A stretch of 14,832 bases of DNA from the NCBI GenBank assembly GCA_017455085.1, contig JAFTBT010000177.1:1-14832 (forward strand). Direction: 5' to 3'. The position numbers were made by a program, and so were the translations under genes. The notes under the pieces were generated by a model that was not told where the DNA came from, ran no database searches, and was given only the letters and a program-made list of their open reading frames with translations. This document shows positions 7,372-13,431 of this stretch, in pieces; the first letter of the stretch is position 1; each line of letters starts with the position of its first letter. The DNA comes from Synergistaceae bacterium (GTDB lineage Bacteria > Synergistota > Synergistia > Synergistales > Aminobacteriaceae).

Positions 7372-7387
7372 TTTTTCATCACTCCTT
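7372..7387 (-). promoter_or_regulatory. Strong ribosome site and out-of-frame ATG before the DUF2318 gene
   Basis: Read on the minus strand, AAGGAGTG leads straight into ATG (7377-7379). That ATG opens only MKNS and then TAA. The run of five A bases right after it (7372-7376) would need four to enter the long DUF2318 frame. This decides the most likely real start and marks a possible assembly error or slippage site. Confidence 0.6.
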
Positions 7388-7391
7388 CGAC

Positions 7392-7429
7392 AAAAAACGG
7401 GAAGCCCGCATGTTACTGCAAAGCTCCCG
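7392..7429 (-). terminator. Intrinsic terminator or attenuator between P19 and DUF2318 genes
   Basis: On the minus strand GCTCCCG/CGGGAAGC form a 7-bp stem with one bulged A (arms 7423-7429 and 7398-7405) around an 18-nt loop-side region, followed by six T (7392-7397). It lies 31 bp after the P19 stop and just before the ribosome site of the next gene. It could end most transcripts after P19 and leave the membrane components at lower level. Confidence 0.6.
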
Positions 7430-7459
7430 CTAAAATTACTGCTATGTTTTCCCTGAATG

Positions 7460-8047
7460 CTACTCGTTCTGCAGCTGCTCTCCGGTGTAGTTCCAGTCAA
7501 ATACTACTGTGTGTGTCTGGAAGAAATTTTTTGCGTCCTCTTTTGCGGGTACGCCGGTCTCCGGATCGGTGTGGAGCAGGTAGTCAGTCGGAGGCTCGAT
7601 GATGAACTTGAGCTTGTACGGACCGACAGGGAGGCCTTTTGCGATGTTTGCGCCGTAGTGAGGGCCGTCGTCTGCGTTCATGGGCATGAATGAGCCATCC
7701 ATTACGACTTTGCCGTCAACTTTGGCGATCTCGTACTTGACTGTGAGGTATGCGGGCCAAATATCTTCGCCGTTGCCGAATCCGTAGGCTATAGCTGCTT
7801 CGGGCTTGAGGTGAATATCTGCCTCGAGGTGCATATCGCTGTCCTCTTTTGAGGGGTTCTTGCCTGCAGGATACATGTCGACTGCCTGGAAATACACTGC
7901 TGCGACGTTGTAGGGTCCGACCTGAGTCTCGCCGATGGGGATTTCCTCAAAACCTGCTTCGCCGGGCTTCACTGATACTGCCTGAGCTCCGAACGCTGCT
8001 CCTGCGAAAACTGCTGCGAACATTACTGCTAACACTAATTTCTTCAT
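7460..8047 (-). CDS. P19/Tp34-family periplasmic iron-binding protein
   Basis: The 195-aa precursor has a clean signal peptide (MKKLVLAVMFAAVFAGAAFGA, 1-21) and a mature domain of the P19/Tp34 (Iron_transport) family. Family hallmarks are present: VYFQAVDMYPAG (51-62), DMHLEADIHL (71-80), GFGNGEDIWPAYLTV (89-103) and FMPMNADDGPHYGANI (120-135). Candidate metal ligands are Met58, Met72, His73, His79 and His130; the family uses Met/His to bind copper and a nearby site for iron. P19 proteins are homodimeric and needed for growth under iron limitation in C. jejuni. The start has an ideal ribosome site, AGGAGGT with 6-nt spacing. It lies between the FTR1 and DUF2318 genes, the usual order. No strong separate promoter is seen, though a weak TATAGA lies at 8075-8080 on the minus strand. 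Confidence 0.93.
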   Translation of the reverse strand: MKKLVLAVMFAAVFAGAAFGAQAVSVKPGEAGFEEIPIGETQVGPYNVAAVYFQAVDMYPAGKNPSKEDSDMHLEADIHLKPEAAIAYGFGNGEDIWPAYLTVKYEIAKVDGKVVMDGSFMPMNADDGPHYGANIAKGLPVGPYKLKFIIEPPTDYLLHTDPETGVPAKEDAKNFFQTHTVVFDWNYTGEQLQNE

Positions 8048-8146
8048 GAAAGTACCTCCTATGAAAATTGTGTGTCTATAAATTCCCCGCGTGAGTTGTG
8101 CGGAGTATTTACCCTTTCTCTACGTGATGCGTGAGGGTTAACCTAA

Positions 8147-8289
8147 AAGGTGTGTACGAGTTCTGTACTCGTTACGTGTACGGGCTTGGCACATGTTACG
8201 CGTCGGGGTCTGCTCTCGTTACGTGTATAGACTTGGCACATATTACGTGTATGTGGTCTGCACATGTTACGCGTAAAAACTCTGCACCG
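8147..8289. repeat. 24-bp tandem repeat array in the FTR1-P19 spacer
   Basis: Five units of GTTACGYGTA-N4-CTkGCACAT type lie at 8171-8194, 8195-8217 (23 bp), 8218-8241, 8242-8265 and 8266-8289. A more diverged unit precedes them at 8147-8170. Each carries TTACGTGTA or TTACGCGT, the latter holding the palindrome ACGCGT. A direct repeat CTAAAAGG stands at both edges (8143-8150 and 8295-8302). The spacer of about 320 bp from 8048 to 8367 holds no convincing gene; this array, a weak hairpin and a G-quadruplex motif are its content. Confidence 0.85.
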
Positions 8290-8295
8290 TTTATC

Positions 8296-8323
8296 TAAAA
8301 GGCAGCTCGTTTCACTCACTGCC
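8296..8323 (-). terminator. Weak hairpin with short T-tract after the FTR1 gene
   Basis: On the minus strand GGCAG (8319-8323) can pair with CTGCC (8301-8305) across a 13-nt loop, followed by TTTT. The stem is only 5 bp, so termination would be partial at best. It follows directly after the G-quadruplex motif, and the two could act together to slow polymerase. Confidence 0.3.
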
Positions 8324-8324
8324 A

Positions 8325-8342
8325 CCCCGCCCACCCGCCCCC
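8325..8342 (-). other. Four-run G-quadruplex motif in the FTR1-P19 transcript
   Basis: The minus strand reads GGGGGCGGGTGGGCGGGG: four runs of at least three G joined by single-base loops (C, T, C). Single-base loops are the arrangement known to give the most stable parallel quadruplexes. It starts 25 nt downstream of the FTR1 stop codon, and the G-rich strand is the RNA-like strand. Confidence 0.75.
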
Positions 8343-8367
8343 TATTTAAGGCAGGCCATCACTCACA

Positions 8368-9756
8368 TCACTTCTTCTTCCTGAACATATGCGGCAGCAT
8401 CGTCCACAATGCCGCTATCACCAACATAATCTGCGGAATTAGAGTCTCTGCCCTGTCGTATATGCTCAGTATCTCTATACTGAATCCCTTCATCGCCGGA
8501 ATCACTGTCCGCCCGCTGATCACATCCGCCTCCGTCAGCTCAACTACTCCCTTCCCCATGAACGATATACACATCAGGAACAGCAATATACTCGTAAACA
8601 TGAAGAACGCACGCAGCGGCAGCCTCACGCTGAAGTACCGGAAACACACCCACACCACTACCAGCACCAAAATTCCAGCACCGATTCCGTACGCTATGTA
8701 TGTAGGATCGCTCATCCCTCCCGTGAACGCCGCAGAGTAGAACAGTATCAACTCCGCTCCCTCCCTCATCACCGCAATGAACGCCGCAAAAATCAACGTC
8801 CACTGCGATTTCGAGTCTATGGACTGCTGAACTTTCCCGCTGATGTAGTTTTCCCAAGCTATCGTGTCAGCTTTCGACAGCATCCAGTTGCTCACGTAGA
8901 ACAACACCGCAACCGCCAAAAACATCGTCCAGCCTTCGAGCAATTCACGGGCTACTCCGCTCTGTTCGCCGAGCATGGTCTCCAGTGCCCACGCTAACAC
9001 CACACTCGCAAGAATCGCCGCAAACGATCCCAAATACACACCCTTGAGCATGTGCTTGTTGCCGGTCTTGATGAGGTACGCCACTATCGCCGCAATCACT
9101 AGTATCGCTTCGAGTCCCTCACGCACTAACAGCCCGAACGCCGTCACGAACGTCAGCCAGTCACGATTTACTGGAGCTTTCGGTGCTGAAGATGCCTCAC
9201 TCTGTGCGGGAGCCTCACTCTTGGCCGGAACTGCCTGCACTGTTGTTGACGAGGCTAATTGCGGTCTGGGAACCTGCGTATCCGTGTAGATTGCCATTCC
9301 CACGCTGTCGGGGTCTTCGATTTCTGCCATACCGTCAAGCACCATAGAGTCCTTATACACTTTTATCTTGAGGTCCTCGATTTGTTGGAGCAATGAGTCT
9401 TTATCCTTCTCCTGATTGCCGAGTAACACGTGCTTGATGTCCCTGAATTGTGCCTCAATGTGATTCACTCTCGCGGCAGAGATCGCGTACATCACTGTGC
9501 TTTCGACTCCCTGCACCTCGTAATACTTGAAGTATGCATCATTGACGTGTGTGTATGCGTCCTTGTAGTTGTCGGCTTTCACGTCATCGATTGCGGCGTT
9601 GAACTCCAGAGCTATATCTGCAGCCACTCCGCGCCAGTCGTTATACTTTTTCTTCTTGCGGGCAGCTTCGGATTCTGTTGTAGTCGCAAAAACCAGAGCG
9701 CATAACATTACTACGAGCAGTGCATACCAAACACAGCCCCGTCTATTCTTGAACAA
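8368..9756 (-). CDS. FTR1-family high-affinity iron permease with N-terminal periplasmic domain
   Basis: The 462-aa product has a signal peptide (about 1-31), an extracytoplasmic helical domain (about 32-165), an Ala/Pro/Ser linker (168-197) and a seven-helix FTR1 membrane domain (about 200-456). Both iron-binding REXXE motifs are visible: REGLE (212-216) in the first helix and REGAE (331-335) in the fourth. These Glu residues carry iron through the membrane in the FTR1/EfeU family. The start is TTG at 9754-9756, since an in-frame TGA lies two codons upstream and the next Met is residue 17, inside the signal peptide. The ribosome site AGAAGGAGA is 11 nt away. It is the first gene of the cluster and has its own promoter at 9830-9858. 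It corresponds to Cj1658 of the p19 locus. Confidence 0.92.
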   Translation of the reverse strand: MFKNRRGCVWYALLVVMLCALVFATTTESEAARKKKKYNDWRGVAADIALEFNAAIDDVKADNYKDAYTHVNDAYFKYYEVQGVESTVMYAISAARVNHIEAQFRDIKHVLLGNQEKDKDSLLQQIEDLKIKVYKDSMVLDGMAEIEDPDSVGMAIYTDTQVPRPQLASSTTVQAVPAKSEAPAQSEASSAPKAPVNRDWLTFVTAFGLLVREGLEAILVIAAIVAYLIKTGNKHMLKGVYLGSFAAILASVVLAWALETMLGEQSGVARELLEGWTMFLAVAVLFYVSNWMLSKADTIAWENYISGKVQQSIDSKSQWTLIFAAFIAVMREGAELILFYSAAFTGGMSDPTYIAYGIGAGILVLVVVWVCFRYFSVRLPLRAFFMFTSILLFLMCISFMGKGVVELTEADVISGRTVIPAMKGFSIEILSIYDRAETLIPQIMLVIAALWTMLPHMFRKKK

Positions 9757-9801
9757 TGAGGGTCATTCTCCTTCTATATGCAGTATGTGAAAATTATGTG
9801 T

Positions 9802-9886
9802 GTCAAACTTTTGTGATTTGATGGCGTGAATTTTAGCAGTTGTGATTTTGCGGGTCAAGTTTTTGTTACAAGGGGCAAACTTTTTT
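9802..9886. repeat. Three direct repeats around the cluster promoter
   Basis: On the plus strand GTCAAACTTTT (9802-9812), GTCAAGTTTTT (9854-9864) and GGCAAACTTTTTT (9874-9886) share one core. The first two start 52 bp apart and the last two 20 bp apart, close to whole helical turns. The middle copy covers the -35 box. TTGTGATTT is also repeated (9811-9819 and 9840-9848). These are candidate operator sites; no regulator gene is identified. Confidence 0.45.
9830..9858 (-). promoter_or_regulatory. Promoter of the iron-uptake cluster
   Basis: On the minus strand TTGACC (9853-9858) and TAAAAT (9830-9835) are separated by exactly 17 bp, a good sigma70-type pair. The -10 box is 73 bp upstream of the FTR1 start. 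I looked for a Fur 7-1-7 box (TGATAAT-N-ATTATCA) and did not see one. A second TTGACA at 9801-9806 has no convincing -10 partner. Confidence 0.65.
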
Positions 9887-9953
9887 CGGAGAGCCTGTAT
9901 GTTGTCGGAGTGATGATGTTAATCCTAGTACAGACTATCAGCATCAACGCTAA

Positions 9954-10787
9954 CTATAGGATTATCGGAGTGCTTCCCTCAATGTGAATCGTTGATAGTG
10001 TCCGGAAATTCAGCATGTCGTATTCTGTGGTGATATGCCTTGATGAGATTCCTGCTAGGGTGAAAAGTTTATGCAGCCTGTGATTCCTGACTGAGCTGGT
10101 TATGATTCCGGGACTGTCTATCACGATTCTTGCAGGCCGTGAAAGTATGGATATGTTTATGTGTGTATCGAGGCTGTACTCTGCGTGAATCAGTGTGTTC
10201 GTCAGAGCGTTCTTCACCTCGCCTGAAGACTTGGCCGAGAGCGCACGTGTTACTCTCGGAATCAGCCTAGTGTATGCTCCCCAAATGTTGGGCTCCTGAA
10301 TCTCTGCGTGTAGTTTTCCGTGTTTGAGCATTGCCCGAATCGTGAGGCCTTCACCGAACATCAACGCTCCAGCAGCCGTGAGGTGTCTTCCTGAAAATAT
10401 TCCTGTCCTGCGCAGAAATTCGTCCTGTGTCAGTGCAGAATAGCCTTCGTTGTGAGCAGCTACAGTCTTCCGGAAATCCTCCAGCAGTTCAGAATCCAGA
10501 GCAGTATCTTCCGCCGGAAAGTCATCACACGAATCCCGACAGGCCATCACGGATTTAGCCCATGCCCCGCAGATCACGTTCACTCCATCAATGCGCCGCC
10601 AGACTCTGCCGTTGAGAGCTATGGGTTTCTCGTACCAGTTCAGAGCCTCGACGAAAATATCACTCTTCCCTTCAGGCTTGATGATGCCTCCTGAGGAGTT
10701 CGACATAGCATTAACGCATTCGGGTATCCTGTGAAGTTCATCGCGGGCAAGAATTTGTGTATCCTGTACTGAGTTATTCACCGGCAT
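9954..10787 (-). CDS. Shortened AlbA_2/RecG-like ATP-binding domain protein (putative transcriptional regulator)
   Basis: The 277-aa product resembles proteins with an AlbA_2 (Schlafen-type) domain followed by a RecG C-terminal/HATPase-like region. Visible landmarks are CVNAMSNSSGG (27-37 of the longer reading), EKPIALNGRVWRRIDGVN, the segment FLRRTGIFSGRHLTAAGALMFGE, and ALTNTLIHAEYSL with VIDSPGII, which match the family's ALxNALVHRDYS and NPGG positions. The AlbA_2 core is only about 45 residues instead of about 110, and the usual C-terminal helix-turn-helix is absent, so it may be a degraded or specialised member. The start is ATG at 10785-10787, 9 nt after AAGGAG. A TTG at 10796 would overlap that ribosome site. 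It is coupled to an upstream 35-codon ORF. Function is not established. Confidence 0.65.
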   Translation of the reverse strand: MPVNNSVQDTQILARDELHRIPECVNAMSNSSGGIIKPEGKSDIFVEALNWYEKPIALNGRVWRRIDGVNVICGAWAKSVMACRDSCDDFPAEDTALDSELLEDFRKTVAAHNEGYSALTQDEFLRRTGIFSGRHLTAAGALMFGEGLTIRAMLKHGKLHAEIQEPNIWGAYTRLIPRVTRALSAKSSGEVKNALTNTLIHAEYSLDTHINISILSRPARIVIDSPGIITSSVRNHRLHKLFTLAGISSRHITTEYDMLNFRTLSTIHIEGSTPIIL

Positions 10788-10873
10788 ACACAACAACTCC
10801 TTCTGATGAGCCGGATATTATCATCACTTTTGGGTAGGCCAAGAAGCTGCGTATCCTGTACTGAGTTATTCAC
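10759..10873. repeat. 23-bp exact direct repeat, copies at 10759-10781 and 10851-10873
   Basis: Two identical 23-bp copies (beginning GTATCCTGTACTGAG) start 92 bp apart. Looser similarity continues beyond them on the gene-start side (10782-10808 against 10874-10900, including ACTCC and TCTGATG/ATCAGA). This looks like a partial tandem duplication of the translation-start region of the AlbA_2-like gene. Confidence 0.9.
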
Positions 10874-10885
10874 TGTCTCACACAT
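10778..10885 (-). CDS. 35-codon upstream ORF sharing its N-terminus with the AlbA_2-like protein
   Basis: The ATG (10883-10885) has a good ribosome site (GGAG, 5-nt spacing). The product begins MCETVNNSVQDTQLL; the next gene begins MPVNNSVQDTQIL. So nine residues are shared, through a DNA direct repeat. The ORF ends in TGA at 10778-10780, 4 nt past the next gene's ATG (ATGCCGGTGA), an arrangement that favours coupled translation. It may be a remnant of a duplicated gene start or a leader ORF. Confidence 0.5.
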   Translation of the reverse strand: MCETVNNSVQDTQLLGLPKSDDNIRLIRRSCCVCR

Positions 10886-10913
10886 AAACACTCCATCAGA
10901 AAATTTTTCGCAT

Positions 10914-10921
10914 ATTATAAT
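10914..10921. promoter_or_regulatory. Symmetric -10 box between divergent genes
   Basis: ATTATAAT is its own reverse complement, so TATAAT can be read on both strands. It lies between the minus-strand AlbA_2-like unit and plus-strand polA. No good -35 hexamer is seen on either side at 16-18 bp. A second TATAAT (plus, 10945-10950) is very close to the polA start. Confidence 0.4.
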
Positions 10922-10950
10922 TTATTCACAACTCCACATATCCATATAAT

Positions 10951-10958
10951 GAGGTGAT
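10951..10958 (+). promoter_or_regulatory. Strong ribosome site that complicates the polA start
   Basis: GAGGTGAT is an eight-base match to the anti-Shine-Dalgarno complement. The GTG start (10954-10956) lies inside it. The codon at a usable distance downstream is ATT at 10963-10965, in the same frame. No in-frame ATG exists until about residue 42. Confidence 0.55.
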
Positions 10959-13341
10959 TCATATTAAGACATTTCTTATTGTTGACGGCAATGGCATAGC
11001 ACACAGAGCCTTCCACGCACTAAAAACTCACCTATCTGCTCCAGACGGCACTCCTACATCCGCAATAGTCGGCTTCATGAATATGCTGTACTGCGTTCAG
11101 GATGAGCTATTCCCCGACTGCACCATAATAGCTTTTGACGCATCAGGAAGTAATTCCGGATTCCACGCCTTCCGATATGATCTTCAGCCAGACTACAAAG
11201 CAGAACGCAAACCCCTCGATGAAGACCTGCGAATCCAGCTCCATATACTTCAAAAACTCCTCAAGTGCTTGGGATTCAGGGTAGTCATACGAGAAGAAGT
11301 AGAAGCTGATGATGTCATAGCATCCATTGCAAGACTCGCACAGGCTCATGGACACGAATCGGTTTTACTCACGTCAGATAAAGACTTGTTCCAGATTCTC
11401 AGCCCGCGTATAAAGATAATGCGCCCCATCAAGCACGGCATCACCAAAGCAGAAATCTACGACACCAACAATTTCACGGAAGAGTACGGTTTTCCTCCCT
11501 CGTCAATGGCGGACTATCTCGCGTTAATGGGCGACAAAACCGACAACATCAAGGGCGTTGCTGGGATCGGTGATGTTATAGCGTCCAGACTGCTGGCACT
11601 TCACCCAACAATAGAGGAGATATTCTCAGCGTTCGACACACTACCCCAAAAATACCGCAAGCTGCTTCAGGCCGAAGGGAAAGACTCCATCATCTGGCGG
11701 CGGGATAACATGATTCGCCTGAAGGATGACATTTTCGCTGATGATGCTAGATTTCTGGATGAGTGCCTGAGTTTTTCTCCGGACATACCCGAAGCTGAGA
11801 ACATAGCTGTGAGTCTTGGCCTGAAACGGATTCTTGCACGCATAGGCAGCACTAAGCAGACCGAACCCCGACTCTTCGCACCACCCGAAAAATTCTCCAT
11901 GCCTGACTGCGAGATTCTGACTGTTGACTACAAGCCCGAACTCAAGGCCACTCCCGAAAAATTCACCAGCTCAAGCGTCTGGGATCTGCATACGGCGTAT
12001 TACCTTCTTCATCCTGACAGGGCAGGCACAAAATTTCCCGAACTGCTCTCGTACATAGGGAAAGCAAAGAATCCAGCACTGGCCCTTGCAGAAACAGCAG
12101 GAGGTCTTCAGGCAGAAATAGACGCTCACGATGGATTAGGTGACGTGATGAGAAACATAGATATTCCGCTGATTCCCGTACTGAATAGAATGGAGGAACA
12201 TGGGGTCAGAATCTCGCCGGATCACTTTTTCGAGCTGAGGCTTGAGCTTGATAGAAAGATCTCCCAGCTTGAGGAAGACATAATCCGCAAGACAGGAGCA
12301 AGAATCAACCTGAACTCCCCGCAGCAAGTATCGTGGATGTTGTTCGAACATTTGGGGTTTGAGCCGCTTGGGAAGACTAAGGCCGGAGGTTTCAGCGTGG
12401 ATGCTTCTGTGCTTGGGGAACTCGCAAAACGTGAGGACACATACAGCGAAATTCCCCGTATGCTTCTGGAGTTTCGGGAGCTGTCGAAGATGCTGAGCGG
12501 GTTTGTGATTCCGTTCGTGAGGTCTGCCGGTGAGGACGGGATGATACACACAACGTTCGAGCCTGCTGCGACTGGAACTGGGCGGCTGAGTTCGCGGGAG
12601 CCTAATTTGCAGAATATCCCTGCGTTCGGTGAGTGGGCTGACAAGATCAAGGCGGGAATGCTTCCGGTTCAGGAGGGAAATGTATTTGTTGCTGCTGACT
12701 ATTCGCAGATAGAGCTTCGTGTGCTGGCATATTTATCCGGTGAAGAGAGACTCGTTGATGCCTTCAGGAACGGTAGGGACATTCACACGGAGACGGCTTC
12801 GTGGGTGTTCGGGGTTATGCCTGAGCTGGTGACTCCTGAGCTGCGGCGGACGGCCAAGATGATAAATTTCGGTCTGCTGTACGGGATGAGTGAGTTCGGT
12901 TTGGCGGAGAGGCTGGGAGTTTCGCGGGCGGAGGCGAAGGACATAATGAGCAGATACTTTTCTGCACTGCCTGGACTGAAGGATGTTATGAATAGGATTG
13001 TTAGTGAAGCGAGGGAGCGGGGATTTGCTCGGACACTCTGGGGAAGAATCAGGCCGGTGAAGGAGATTCCTGCAAGGTATCAGGCACTAGACCGAGCACT
13101 CATCAACACACCCATACAGGGGACGGCAGCGGATATAGCTCGTAAAGCGATGATTGGCGTGGAGAGGGAGCTATGCGGGAAAATGTTCTTGCAGGTGCAT
13201 GACTCTATTGTGTGCGAATGTTCGGAGAGTGAGGCCGATGAAGTGAGTGAAAAGCTGCGGGAAATTATGCGCTCTTCGGGAGGAGAAATAGATACCCTCG
13301 AAGTTGAGGTAAAGCGGGGAAAATCATTAGCTGATGTGTAA
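10954..13341 (+). CDS. polA: DNA polymerase I
   Basis: The 795-aa product has an intact 5' nuclease domain (1 to about 290) with the acidic residues Asp11, Asp62, Glu117/Asp119/Asp120, Asp142/Asp144 and Asp194/Asp197 (VDGN, FDAS, EADD, TSDKD, GDKTDN), and YKAERKP for DNA binding. The middle region (about 310-385) is short and lacks the DxE metal site, so proofreading is probably absent. The polymerase domain is complete: motif A DYSQIELR with Asp582, motif B RRTAKMINFGLLYG with Arg631, Lys635, Phe639 and Tyr643, and motif C QVHDS with Asp750. Its role is Okazaki-fragment processing and repair synthesis. The start is taken as GTG at 10954; ATT at 10963 has better ribosome-site spacing. The gene reads toward the chaperone gene, 90 bp away, with no clear terminator between. 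Confidence 0.96.
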   Translation: MIHIKTFLIVDGNGIAHRAFHALKTHLSAPDGTPTSAIVGFMNMLYCVQDELFPDCTIIAFDASGSNSGFHAFRYDLQPDYKAERKPLDEDLRIQLHILQKLLKCLGFRVVIREEVEADDVIASIARLAQAHGHESVLLTSDKDLFQILSPRIKIMRPIKHGITKAEIYDTNNFTEEYGFPPSSMADYLALMGDKTDNIKGVAGIGDVIASRLLALHPTIEEIFSAFDTLPQKYRKLLQAEGKDSIIWRRDNMIRLKDDIFADDARFLDECLSFSPDIPEAENIAVSLGLKRILARIGSTKQTEPRLFAPPEKFSMPDCEILTVDYKPELKATPEKFTSSSVWDLHTAYYLLHPDRAGTKFPELLSYIGKAKNPALALAETAGGLQAEIDAHDGLGDVMRNIDIPLIPVLNRMEEHGVRISPDHFFELRLELDRKISQLEEDIIRKTGARINLNSPQQVSWMLFEHLGFEPLGKTKAGGFSVDASVLGELAKREDTYSEIPRMLLEFRELSKMLSGFVIPFVRSAGEDGMIHTTFEPAATGTGRLSSREPNLQNIPAFGEWADKIKAGMLPVQEGNVFVAADYSQIELRVLAYLSGEERLVDAFRNGRDIHTETASWVFGVMPELVTPELRRTAKMINFGLLYGMSEFGLAERLGVSRAEAKDIMSRYFSALPGLKDVMNRIVSEARERGFARTLWGRIRPVKEIPARYQALDRALINTPIQGTAADIARKAMIGVERELCGKMFLQVHDSIVCECSESEADEVSEKLREIMRSSGGEIDTLEVEVKRGKSLADV

Positions 13342-13431
13342 AAAATACATGCCTGTGTTAAAATTCCAATGCGTAAATCAACGTAAAAAATACTCAGTAC
13401 AAATTTTCCAGAGAGAAGGTTTTAGTTTATT

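Noticed and set aside
8147..8289. CRISPR array
   Set aside because: The units are contiguous diverged tandem repeats with no unique spacers of constant length and no cas genes nearby.
8143..8334. Minus-strand 63-codon ORF with an 8-residue repeat (CRVFTRNM, CRPHTRNM, CQVYTRNE)
   Set aside because: It is open only because the 24-bp array has a period divisible by three. One unit is 23 bp and breaks the peptide repeat. It has no clear ribosome site and crosses the G-quadruplex motif region.
9757..9953. Fur box or terminator after the AlbA_2-like gene
   Set aside because: No 7-1-7 Fur pattern could be matched, and inverted repeats such as CTGTAC/GTACAG lack a following T-tract on the minus strand.
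13338..13393. 11-bp direct repeat GTAAAAAATAC (13338-13348, 13383-13393) between polA and the chaperone gene
   Set aside because: AT-rich and short; no stem with T-tract on the plus strand and no convincing promoter could be built from it.
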